From assembly GCA_963780165.1 (NCBI GenBank), contig CAWABB010000001.1:2294001-2358000 (forward strand): a DNA stretch of 64,000 bases, read 5' to 3'. The notes beneath the pieces were generated by a model. It saw only the letters and a program-made list of their open reading frames with translations, was not told where the DNA came from and did no database searches. This DNA is from CAWABB01 sp963780165. Lineage in GTDB: Bacteria > Bacteroidota > Ignavibacteria > UBA10030 > UBA6906. The position numbers and the translations under genes are program-made. Position 1 is the first letter of the stretch, and each line of letters opens with the position of its first letter. Positions 41,528 through 49,040 of this stretch are shown piece by piece.

Positions 41528-42189
41528 GCGCATTCCATTCACGACGCCGGGCCCTCGTTGTCTGCAATGGGGAGCCGCCACGCCGCACCATGCTGCGGGC
41601 GCTTGCAGCGCACGCGTCTATCGTCGTCGCTGCCGACGGCGGTGCCAACGTGTGCCGGAAGCATGGCGTGGTCCCGGATGTGATTATTGGAGATCTGGAC
41701 TCGGTCACACGCGAGACCCTCCGGCAGTCGCGCCTTTCCCTGCTCCTGCGCGTCAGGCGGCAGGACAACACCGATCTTGAGAAAGCGCTCGATTTCCTGA
41801 CGGCGAACAGGGTTCGGGAAGCTGTGATCCTGGGGGCGGACGGCCGCCGGATCGATTTCACGCTCGGGAATCTCTCCGTGCTCTGGCGGTACCTCGCGCG
41901 CATGTCGTTGACGGTTGCGGGCGACGGATGGTATGCGGTGCCGGTCCGGACCAGGTTGTCGGTCGATGCGCCCGCCGGAACGGTTGTCAGCGTCGTTCCC
42001 AACGGGAAGGTCACGGGACTCACGCTGCGGGGCTTCCGTTATCCCCTGAGCAACGCGACGATGCGGATCGGGGAGGTTGGGGTCAGCAACGTGATACGCA
42101 GCCGGCCCGCGTCGGTGTTCGTCAGGTCAGGGTCACTTCTGGTCATCGTGCAACGCGCATGGACCCCGGACGCCTCGCCCAGCCGCTAG
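41524..42189 (+). CDS. thiN: Thiamine pyrophosphokinase
   Basis: A 221-residue thiamine diphosphokinase that converts imported thiamine to TPP with ATP. Motifs are AADGGAN (36-42), DVIIGDLDSV (52-61), DNTDLEKAL (81-89), GRRIDFTLGN (107-116; the usual Asp-His pair is Asp-Phe) and the C-terminal GLTLRGFRYPL...SN thiamine-binding part. Start codon overlaps the receptor stop, so translation is coupled. It explains the operon: uptake across the outer membrane, inner-membrane transport by the next gene product, then phosphorylation. Confidence 0.93.
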   Translation: MSAFHSRRRALVVCNGEPPRRTMLRALAAHASIVVAADGGANVCRKHGVVPDVIIGDLDSVTRETLRQSRLSLLLRVRRQDNTDLEKALDFLTANRVREAVILGADGRRIDFTLGNLSVLWRYLARMSLTVAGDGWYAVPVRTRLSVDAPAGTVVSVVPNGKVTGLTLRGFRYPLSNATMRIGEVGVSNVIRSRPASVFVRSGSLLVIVQRAWTPDASPSR

Positions 42190-43589
42190 TCACGCTCGCA
42201 CCGGCGGACCTTGCGATCATCGCGCTGTTTGCCGCTGCGGTGATGCTGATCGGGTTCCGCGCGTCCCGGCGTCCGGGTAGCACCGCCGATTTCCTGCTCG
42301 CGGGCAGATCCCTCACGCTGCCGGTGTTCGTGATGACTCTGGTGTCGACGTGGTACGGCGGCATCCTGGGTGTCGGCGAGTTTTCGTATCTGTACGGGCT
42401 CTCGAACTGGTTCATCCAGGGGTTTCCGTACTACGTGTTCTCCGCACTCTTCGCATTCTTCCTCGCAAAGCGAGTTCACAGGGCCGGGTACGTCACCATT
42501 CCCGACAAGCTCGAAGCGGCGTACGGCCGTCCGACGGCGCTCCTGGGCGGTGTGCTGACGTTCCTGCTGATGACCCCGGCGCCTTACATCCTCATGCTGG
42601 GGATCCTGGTGCAGCTTGTGACCGGGTGGAGTCTGCTTGTGTGTCTCTGCGTCGGGACGGTCGCGAGCGTGGCCTACCTGTTGACCGGCGGGTTCAAGGC
42701 CGATGTCGCAACAGATGTGTTCGAATTCGTCGTGATGTTTCTGGGGTTCGCCATCATCATCCCATATGCTGCGCTACAGTATGGAGCGCTTCCCTTCCTC
42801 GCCGCACATCTGCCACCCCTTCATCTTACACTGCACGGCGGCCATTCGGCCACATACATCATTGTCTGGTTCTTCATCGCGCTCTGGACGTTTGTCGACC
42901 CGTCGTTCCATCAACGCTGCGCGGCGGCGGGATCGGGAGCGGTCGCACGCGGGGGAATCCTCTGGTCGATCCCGTTCTGGTTCATCTTCGATGCGCTGAC
43001 TGCGACCGCTGGCCTGTACGCGCGGGCCGTGGTGCCGGGGCTGGAGCAGCCGGTCATGGCGTATCCGGTTCTTGCGGAAGCCGTGCTGCCCCCGGTAGCG
43101 AAGGGGATGTTCTATGCGGGGATGCTCGCGACGATCCTCTCGACACTGAACACGCTCGCGCTGGTCTCGGGCACGACGCTGGGTCGGGACATCATCGGGC
43201 GGTGGCGGGGTGTTCCGGAAGCCGGCACGGGTGCGGTGCGGTGGGGGATCGTTGTCGCTGCTCTGGGATCGATTGCGCTTGCGTACGCCGTTCCTTCCGT
43301 CATCCGGCTCTGGTATTCGATCGGGACGGCGATCATTCCGGGCCTGCTGATCCCGCTCGTCACGTCGTACTACGAACGGTGGAAGGCGCCCGCCTCATGG
43401 ACGCTCGCTGCGATGGCTGCCGGGTGGTTCGTGTCGACGGGGTGGCTGCTGGCGAGCTGGGAGGGGGAGAGATACTCCCCCTCGGGGGGATTGAGCCCAT
43501 GTACCCCGGGCTCGCTGCGTCGGTGGCGCTCTGGGCCGTGGGGCGGCTCAGGAGGGACCCGGCCGGGAGCGACCGTGCCCCGGACCTAG
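42159..43589 (+). CDS. Sodium:solute symporter (SSS family), predicted thiamine transporter, frameshifted near the 3' end
   Basis: A 476-residue SSS-family symporter with about 12 to 13 membrane helices; conserved parts are STADFLLAGRSL, FVMTLVSTWYGGILGVGEF and YAGMLATILSTLNTLALVSG. It starts 31 bp inside the thiN gene. In the riboswitch-controlled operon it takes the place of PnuT, and predicted thiamine-related SSS symporters (ThiV) are known from comparative genomics. The last about 35 codons are out of frame: one extra G in the run 43484-43489 would restore GGIEPMYPGLAASVALW and end at 43594. Confidence 0.85.
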   Translation: MDPGRLAQPLVTLAPADLAIIALFAAAVMLIGFRASRRPGSTADFLLAGRSLTLPVFVMTLVSTWYGGILGVGEFSYLYGLSNWFIQGFPYYVFSALFAFFLAKRVHRAGYVTIPDKLEAAYGRPTALLGGVLTFLLMTPAPYILMLGILVQLVTGWSLLVCLCVGTVASVAYLLTGGFKADVATDVFEFVVMFLGFAIIIPYAALQYGALPFLAAHLPPLHLTLHGGHSATYIIVWFFIALWTFVDPSFHQRCAAAGSGAVARGGILWSIPFWFIFDALTATAGLYARAVVPGLEQPVMAYPVLAEAVLPPVAKGMFYAGMLATILSTLNTLALVSGTTLGRDIIGRWRGVPEAGTGAVRWGIVVAALGSIALAYAVPSVIRLWYSIGTAIIPGLLIPLVTSYYERWKAPASWTLAAMAAGWFVSTGWLLASWEGERYSPSGGLSPCTPGSLRRWRSGPWGGSGGTRPGATVPRT

Positions 43590-44953
43590 GATAGCTTGAT
43601 CTGGTACTGTTGAATCTTCGTGTACAGGGTCTTCAGGCTGATGCCGAGGATCTTGGCCGACTCCGCCTTGTTCCCCCGGAAGCTCCGCAGCACTCCCTCA
43701 ATGTGGAGGCGCTCGATCTCCTTCAGCGGAATCGCCGTGCCGATCTTCTGATCCGACATCGCCCCGACGGGGAGCGACATTGGCGCATTGGGCAGCGACA
43801 GATCGGCTGGCTCGATCAGATTGTTGCGGCAAAGAATGGCGGCGCGCTCGAGGACGTTCTCCAGCTCCCGGATGTTGCCGGGCCAATCATAGTCCATGAG
43901 AACTTCCATGGCGCGCGTGGAGATCGTCGGCTTGACGCGGGACTTCATCCGGTTTGTCAGGAAGTGGGCCGCCAGCAACGGTATATCGTTCTTCCGGACG
44001 CGCAGGGGGGGGACGTCGATCGTGATCACGTTCAGGCGATAGAGCAGGTCCTCGCGAAACTTCCCTTCCCGCACCTCCTCCTGAAGATTCTTGTTGGTCG
44101 CCGACAGGATCCGCACGTCCGCTTTCAGCGTGGTGTTCCCGCCGACGCGCCGGAATTCGCCGCTCTGGATGAAGCGGAGGATTTTGGGCTGGACGATCGG
44201 GCTGATGTCCCCGATTTCGTCCAGGAACAGCGTTCCATTGTTGGCGATTTCCACGATGCCCTGTTTCTGCTGGCGGGCGTCCGTGAAGGCGCCCTTCTCG
44301 TGTCCGAACAGCTCGCTTTCGATCAGCGTATCAGGGATGGACGCGCAGTTCAGTGTGACGAACGGCTCGTCCGTCCGGCTGCTGTTCTGGTAGATGAAGT
44401 TCGCGATGAGTTCCTTGCCCGTGCCGCTCGGCCCCTGGATCAGGACGGTGGACTCGGTGGGGGCGACTTTGGCGGCGATTTCGAGGACGCGGCGGTAGGC
44501 TTCGCTCTCGCCGACCATCTCGAAGGGGCCCTGGATCCGCTCGAGGGTTCCCTTCATCACGATGTTGTCGATCAGCAGCTGCCGGCGCTCGAGGGCGCGC
44601 TGGATGGTCGTGAGCAGCTCGTCGGCGGTCGTGGGCTTGGTGATGTAGTCGTACGCGCCGGTCTTCATGCATTCGACGGCGGTCTTTACGTCCGCCATAC
44701 CGGTGAGCATGATGACCTCCACGCCAGGGGCGTTGGTCTTGATGAACTTGAGGACCTCGAGGCCGTCGACCTTGGGCATCTTGAGGTCGAGGAGGACGAC
44801 GTGATACAGTTTGGTCTGGATGGCGTTGATGGCGGTGACGCCGTCGGATGCTGTGTCCACCGCATAGCCCGCCCCGCTCATCAGGGAGGAGAGCATGTAG
44901 CGGAATGCTTCCTCGTCGTCGACGACCAGGATCGAGAAGTCTTTCTTGTTCAT
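43586..44953 (-). CDS. Sigma-54-type response regulator (NtrC/AtoC family)
   Basis: A 455-residue regulator: receiver domain (about 7-120, phospho-acceptor Asp56), AAA+ domain with Walker A GPSGTGK (174-180) and Walker B LFLDEIGDI (242-250), and a Fis-type helix-turn-helix at the end (AESAKILGISLKTLYTKIQQY). The sigma-54 contact loop is GAFTDA at 221-226, where GAFTGA is canonical. No histidine kinase is adjacent, so it is an orphan. Its promoter is back to back with that of the adenosine deaminase operon; it could regulate it, but no enhancer site is obvious. Confidence 0.93.
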   Translation of the reverse strand: MNKKDFSILVVDDEEAFRYMLSSLMSGAGYAVDTASDGVTAINAIQTKLYHVVLLDLKMPKVDGLEVLKFIKTNAPGVEVIMLTGMADVKTAVECMKTGAYDYITKPTTADELLTTIQRALERRQLLIDNIVMKGTLERIQGPFEMVGESEAYRRVLEIAAKVAPTESTVLIQGPSGTGKELIANFIYQNSSRTDEPFVTLNCASIPDTLIESELFGHEKGAFTDARQQKQGIVEIANNGTLFLDEIGDISPIVQPKILRFIQSGEFRRVGGNTTLKADVRILSATNKNLQEEVREGKFREDLLYRLNVITIDVPPLRVRKNDIPLLAAHFLTNRMKSRVKPTISTRAMEVLMDYDWPGNIRELENVLERAAILCRNNLIEPADLSLPNAPMSLPVGAMSDQKIGTAIPLKEIERLHIEGVLRSFRGNKAESAKILGISLKTLYTKIQQYQIKLS

Positions 44954-44988
44954 CGTGCCCGCGGGTAGTGGGTCTAATAAATCATGCT

Positions 44989-45017
44989 ACTATAGAGAAA
45001 AGGCCGCTGAAAGTCAA
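44989..45017 (-). promoter_or_regulatory. Predicted promoter of the response regulator
   Basis: On the minus strand TTGACT and TATAGT are separated by 17 bp. Its -35 box is only 7 bp from the -35 box of the divergent promoter at 45025, and the two boxes form the inverted repeat TCAAC-ATTTC-GTTGA. Confidence 0.65.
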
Positions 45018-45024
45018 CATTTCG

Positions 45025-45053
45025 TTGATTTTGTGCGATGCAGTTGTTACCAT
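45025..45053 (+). promoter_or_regulatory. Predicted promoter of the add operon
   Basis: TTGATT and TACCAT spaced by 17 bp; predicted start near 45060, giving a leader of about 57 nt that contains most of a direct repeat. Confidence 0.5.
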
Positions 45054-45054
45054 G

Positions 45055-45102
45055 CCCTCGATCATCCAACGCAATCGTTCCCTCGATCACCCAACGCGAG
45101 CG
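45055..45102 (+). repeat. Tandem 23-bp direct repeat in the add leader
   Basis: CCCTCGATCATCCAACGC at 45055 and CCCTCGATCACCCAACGC at 45080 start two copies of a 23-bp unit with period 25 and three mismatches in total. The repeat lies between the promoter and the add start codon. Confidence 0.7.
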
Positions 45103-45116
45103 ACCCTCCTCACTCG

Positions 45117-46226
45117 ATGAGAATCTCCGAGTCTTTCATTCGCAGGCTGCCCAAGGTCTTGCTGCATGATCATCTCGACGGTGGTTTGAGGCCGTCGACC
45201 GTGATCGAACTCGCCCGGGACTCCGGGTATCAGGGGCTCCCCACGACCGATCCCGGGGAGCTGGGAGCGTGGTTCCATCGAGGTGCCCAGCGCGGCAATC
45301 TTCCCGAGTACCTCGAAGGGTTCACGCACACGACCGGCGTGATGCAGACCGAGGAGGCGCTGGAGCGGGTGGCGTACGAGATGATGGAGGATATGCACAC
45401 GGACGGGGTTGTCTACGTGGAAACACGCTTCGCGCCGGTCTTCCACACGTCCGGAGGGCTGCACTGGGACGAGGCGGTTGCTGCCGTGCTGCGCGGCCTC
45501 GAGCGTGGATCAAAGGAGTTCGGCGTGGCCTACGGCGTCATCCTCTGCGCCATGCGAAACATGAACCTCTCCCTGGAGACGGCCGAACTTGCGGTGGACT
45601 TGCGCGAGCGGGGCGTGGTCGGGTTCGATCTTGCCGGCGAGGAAGGCGGGTTCCCTCCCAAGAAGCACATCGACGCATTCCATTACATTCAGCGCGAGAA
45701 CTTCAATATCACCGTGCACGCGGGGGAGGCATTTGGCAAAGAAAGCATCTGGCAGGCGATTCAGTGGTGCGGCGCGCATCGCATCGGACACGCGACACGC
45801 CTGATCGAGGACATCGGGGTGGAGAAAGACGACCCGATGAAGATCACACGGATGGGGTACCTCGCGCAATATGTGTTGGACAAGCGGCTCCCGCTCGAAA
45901 TCTGCCTGACGAGCAACGTCCACACGGGTGCGGTCGACTCGGTCGAAAACCACCCGTTTGGCCTGCTTTTCCGATACAAGTTCCGGGTGACGCTCAATAC
46001 AGACGATCGGCTGATGAGCGATACCACTCTCAGCAAGGAGTTGCTGGTCGCGCACAAGACGTTCCGGCTCACACTGGACGACCTCGAGAAGCTCACCATC
46101 AACGCCATGAAGAGCGCCTTTCTCCCGTATAACAAGCGCATCGAGGTGATCTACAACGTCATCAAGCCGGGATTCGTCAAGGCCCGCCAGCGGGCGAAAC
46201 GGAAAGGACGGCAGCGGGAGGCATGA
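45117..46226 (+). CDS. add: Adenosine deaminase
   Basis: A 369-residue zinc adenosine deaminase converting adenosine to inosine. Zinc and catalytic motifs: HDHLDGG at 17-23 (HxH), TVHAGEAFGKESIW (the His and proton-donor Glu), HRIGHATRL, CLTSNVHTG and the metal-binding TLNTDDRLMS. It ends in a basic tail rich in Lys and Arg. First gene of a long plus-strand operon; its stop overlaps the sixA start as ATGA. Confidence 0.94.
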   Translation: MRISESFIRRLPKVLLHDHLDGGLRPSTVIELARDSGYQGLPTTDPGELGAWFHRGAQRGNLPEYLEGFTHTTGVMQTEEALERVAYEMMEDMHTDGVVYVETRFAPVFHTSGGLHWDEAVAAVLRGLERGSKEFGVAYGVILCAMRNMNLSLETAELAVDLRERGVVGFDLAGEEGGFPPKKHIDAFHYIQRENFNITVHAGEAFGKESIWQAIQWCGAHRIGHATRLIEDIGVEKDDPMKITRMGYLAQYVLDKRLPLEICLTSNVHTGAVDSVENHPFGLLFRYKFRVTLNTDDRLMSDTTLSKELLVAHKTFRLTLDDLEKLTINAMKSAFLPYNKRIEVIYNVIKPGFVKARQRAKRKGRQREA

Positions 46227-46723
46227 ACCTCTATCTCGTACGTCACGGGGATGCGCTCGCGCGAGGCGGAGGCATTGCCAGGGATGCCGACCGCCCGCTC
46301 AGCACGCAGGGCGAGGAGGATGCGCGGCGCGCGGGCAAGCTCCTCTCCCGCGTGGATCCAGCCATCGCCCTCGTCCTGACCAGTCCGGCCGTCAGAGCGG
46401 CGGACACGGGCCGGCTGATCGCGGAAGCGCTTCCCGGTCGCCCCGAGGTCAAAACAAGCGAACGCCTCACACCGGGTGCGAGAGTCGACGATATCCTGAA
46501 CGAGATCATTGGGGCGGGACGGGGATCGATTGTGGCAGTAGGGCATCAGCCCGACCTCGGGACCCTGATCGCGTGGCTCGTCGCCGATCAGGGACCGGCT
46601 TCGTTCTCCCTTCCCCCGGGGACGGTCGCGTGCGTCGAGATGCAGGGGGATATCGAGTTTCCACGGGCGAGCCTGCGCTGGCTCGCCCCGCCCGACCTGA
46701 TGCGTCAGCTTCCATTGGAGTAG
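46223..46723 (+). CDS. sixA: SixA-type histidine phosphatase
   Basis: A 166-residue member of the histidine phosphatase superfamily: LVRHGDA with the catalytic His8, GEEDARRAGKLL, LTSPAVRAADTGRLIAE and the second catalytic His in VAVGHQPDLG. SixA removes phosphate from phosphohistidine on kinases or phosphotransferase proteins. The position between adenosine deaminase and adenosine-specific kinase is unexpected; either a nucleotide-related substrate or signalling control is possible. Confidence 0.88.
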   Translation: MNLYLVRHGDALARGGGIARDADRPLSTQGEEDARRAGKLLSRVDPAIALVLTSPAVRAADTGRLIAEALPGRPEVKTSERLTPGARVDDILNEIIGAGRGSIVAVGHQPDLGTLIAWLVADQGPASFSLPPGTVACVEMQGDIEFPRASLRWLAPPDLMRQLPLE

Positions 46724-46736
46724 CAGGAGACCGCGC

Positions 46737-47219
46737 ATGAACCTCTCGGTGCTGTCCATCGACAAGCCGCAGGAGATGAACTTCATCCTCGGCCACGCTC
46801 ATTTCATCAAGACGGTGGACGATATCTATGAAGCGATCGTTCAGACGAACCCGGGGATGAAGTTCGGCGCCGCCTTCTGCGAGGCCTCGGGGCCCTGCCT
46901 CGTCCGCTCCGCCGGCAACGACGAAGCGCTCGAGAAGCTGGCCCGCTCGAACGCGCGCGCGATCTCCGCCGGACATACGTTCATCATCTTCATGGACAAG
47001 GGTTATCCGGTCAACATCCTGAACGCCGTCAAGATGGTGACAGAGGTCTGTCGTGTGTACTGCGCGACGGCAAACCCGACGCAGGTCATTATCGCTGAGA
47101 CCGAGCAGGGTCGCGGGATCCTGGGTGTCATCGACGGGTCGGCGTCGAAGGGCGTCGAGTCGGACACCGACGTCCAGACCCGCAGGGAGTTCCTGAGGAA
47201 GATCGGGTACAAACTCTGA
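46737..47219 (+). CDS. Adenosine-specific kinase family protein (DUF355)
   Basis: A 160-residue protein of the small adenosine-specific kinase family known mostly from archaea and thermophiles. Family marks: MKFGAAFCEASGPCLVR, NARAISAGHTFIIFM, NAVKMVTEVCRVYCATANP, EQGRGILGVIDGSASKGVE and the ending FLRKIGYKL. The biochemical role rests on a structural-genomics-based annotation of archaeal homologues, so it is tentative. AGGAGA precedes the ATG. Next to add it suggests alternative fates for adenosine: deamination or phosphorylation. Confidence 0.87.
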   Translation: MNLSVLSIDKPQEMNFILGHAHFIKTVDDIYEAIVQTNPGMKFGAAFCEASGPCLVRSAGNDEALEKLARSNARAISAGHTFIIFMDKGYPVNILNAVKMVTEVCRVYCATANPTQVIIAETEQGRGILGVIDGSASKGVESDTDVQTRREFLRKIGYKL

Positions 47220-47230
47220 TCAGCCGGAGA

Positions 47231-48520
47231 ATGGCTTTGGCAAGCGCCGCGACATCGCGCCGTCAGTTCCTCGGCTCCCTATCGGGAGGGTTGGCGGGGA
47301 GCCTGATACTCCGTCACGCCGGAGAGGCCGCACCGCTCCCGTCTCCGGAACTGACGCCCGCAGCTGCGGGGCCGAACGACGAGCAATACTGGGGCATGGT
47401 CCGCGCACAATTCCCGCTGCGTGCGGAGCCCGTCTACCTGAACAACGGCACAATGGGACCGTCACCGTATCCCGTGCTTGCTGCCGTGCGCGCCGAGATG
47501 GAAGACATCGACCGCGCCGGGCGGTACGGCGGATGGGACGTGGCGCGTCCGGCCGTGGCTTCCTTCATCAACGCCGCGCCGGAAGAGATTTCCCTGACCC
47601 ACAACGTGACGGAAGGGATCAGCGTTGTGGCCTGCGGGATCCCGCTGAAGCCGGGAGATGAGGTTATCCTGACAGACCATGAGCACGTGGGCAACGCGCT
47701 TCCGTGGCTCGCGCGCGCCCGCCGGGACGGCATCGTCATCAGGACCTTCTCGCCTGCGCTGACTGCCGCGGGAACGCTGGAGCGCATCTCCGGCCTCCTG
47801 ACGGGCCGGACACGCGCGATCGCGGTTCCCCACATCACGTGCACAACAGGGCATGTGCTCCCCGCGAAAGAGATCTGCGCCCTGGGACGGTCGAAGAACA
47901 TCTACACGATGATCGACGCGGCACATACACCGGGGATGATGCCGCTGGACGTGAAGGCCATGGGGTGCGACTTTCTGGCGAGCTGCGGCCACAAGTGGAT
48001 GCTCGGACCGAAAGGGACCGGGTTCCTCTACGTCCGGAAGGAGATGCTCGAGGTTCTGGAGCCGTACTGGATGGGCGGCGGATCGGATGCGGGGTGGGAT
48101 GTCCGGAAGGGAACGATGGCGTTCCGGGGTGACGCCCACCGGTTTGACTTCGCGTCACAGAACGCGGCGCTGTACGTCGGCCTCAACGCGGCGATCGATT
48201 TCATCGACCGCATCGGCATCGACACCATCCGCGCGAGAGACCTCATGCTCGCAGGGCATCTCCGCTCGCGCCTGGAGGAACTCGGGGATCGCGTCAGGAT
48301 TTTGACGCCGTCGGAAGAGGGGAGCTTCGGGGCGGTCGTCGCGTTCCAGCTGAGAAAGACGCCGTACGACGTGCTGTACAGGTTTCTGCTCGAGGAGCGG
48401 AAGATCACCACGAGGATGGTGCCGGAGAACGGTGTGAACTGCAACAGGATATCGACGCACATCTACAATTCACGGGCCGAGGTGGATCGGCTGGTCGAAG
48501 CCGTCCGCGAAAAGGCCTGA
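47231..48520 (+). CDS. Tat-exported class V aminotransferase
   Basis: A 429-residue PLP enzyme of the class V aminotransferase/NifS-like group. The N-terminus ATSRRQFLGSLSGGLAG is a twin-arginine signal, which implies export of the folded holoenzyme to the periplasm. The PLP lysine is in LASCGHKWMLGPKGTGFLY, the cofactor Asp-x-Ala-His in TMIDAAHTPGM and NGTMGPSPYPVL at the start of the fold. It could be an isopenicillin-N-epimerase-like enzyme, as many exported members are annotated. Twelve bp downstream of the kinase gene. Confidence 0.88.
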   Translation: MALASAATSRRQFLGSLSGGLAGSLILRHAGEAAPLPSPELTPAAAGPNDEQYWGMVRAQFPLRAEPVYLNNGTMGPSPYPVLAAVRAEMEDIDRAGRYGGWDVARPAVASFINAAPEEISLTHNVTEGISVVACGIPLKPGDEVILTDHEHVGNALPWLARARRDGIVIRTFSPALTAAGTLERISGLLTGRTRAIAVPHITCTTGHVLPAKEICALGRSKNIYTMIDAAHTPGMMPLDVKAMGCDFLASCGHKWMLGPKGTGFLYVRKEMLEVLEPYWMGGGSDAGWDVRKGTMAFRGDAHRFDFASQNAALYVGLNAAIDFIDRIGIDTIRARDLMLAGHLRSRLEELGDRVRILTPSEEGSFGAVVAFQLRKTPYDVLYRFLLEERKITTRMVPENGVNCNRISTHIYNSRAEVDRLVEAVREKA

Positions 48521-48542
48521 GTGTATCTCCCTCCAAACAGCC

Positions 48543-49040
48543 GTGAGGCATATCGTGCGTGCGCAATTGCCGGCTCTCCTGCTCCTCCTCTGCACGCTTC
48601 CGGCGTGCCAGCCTTCCGAGGACGCCATCCGGAAGGCGGTGGCCGATGAGCTGCAGCGTCAGACCGGCTCAGCGTGGTTTTCCCCGACGTCCGTGATCGG
48701 CCCCTATACGCCCGCCGTTCGCGCCGGCGGTCTTCTGTTCGTGTCCGGTCAGATTGCCCTGGACCCGGAGACGGGCACGCTCCGCAGCGGCGACATTGAA
48801 ACCGAAACCAGGCAGGTCCTGGACAACATCGGACGTATTCTCCGGGCCTCCGGGTACGATTCGAGCGAGGTCGTGAGCGCGGTTGTCTATATGACGGACA
48901 TGGGAAACTATGCGAAGATGAATCTCGTCTATGGAGGGTACTTCCTCGAGGGGAAGTATCCGGCGAGAACGGCCGTACAGGTGGCAGCTCTGCCGAAAGG
49001 CGCCAACGTGGAGATTGCAGTCGTTGCGTACAAGCAATAA
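48543..49040 (+). CDS. RidA family protein with a lipoprotein signal
   Basis: A 165-residue RidA/YjgF protein with a lipoprotein signal (LLLLLCTLPAC, lipobox LPAC). The RidA domain covers about 45-165: GPYTPAVRAGGLLFVSGQIALDP, the conserved NIGRILRASGYDSSEVV and the substrate-binding Arg in YPARTAVQV. RidA hydrolyses enamine/imine intermediates released by PLP enzymes; an exported form next to an exported PLP enzyme is consistent with a periplasmic pair. GTG start at 48543; another GTG at 48555 is possible. Its end overlaps the dipeptidase gene by 17 bp. Confidence 0.88.
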   Translation: MRHIVRAQLPALLLLLCTLPACQPSEDAIRKAVADELQRQTGSAWFSPTSVIGPYTPAVRAGGLLFVSGQIALDPETGTLRSGDIETETRQVLDNIGRILRASGYDSSEVVSAVVYMTDMGNYAKMNLVYGGYFLEGKYPARTAVQVAALPKGANVEIAVVAYKQ

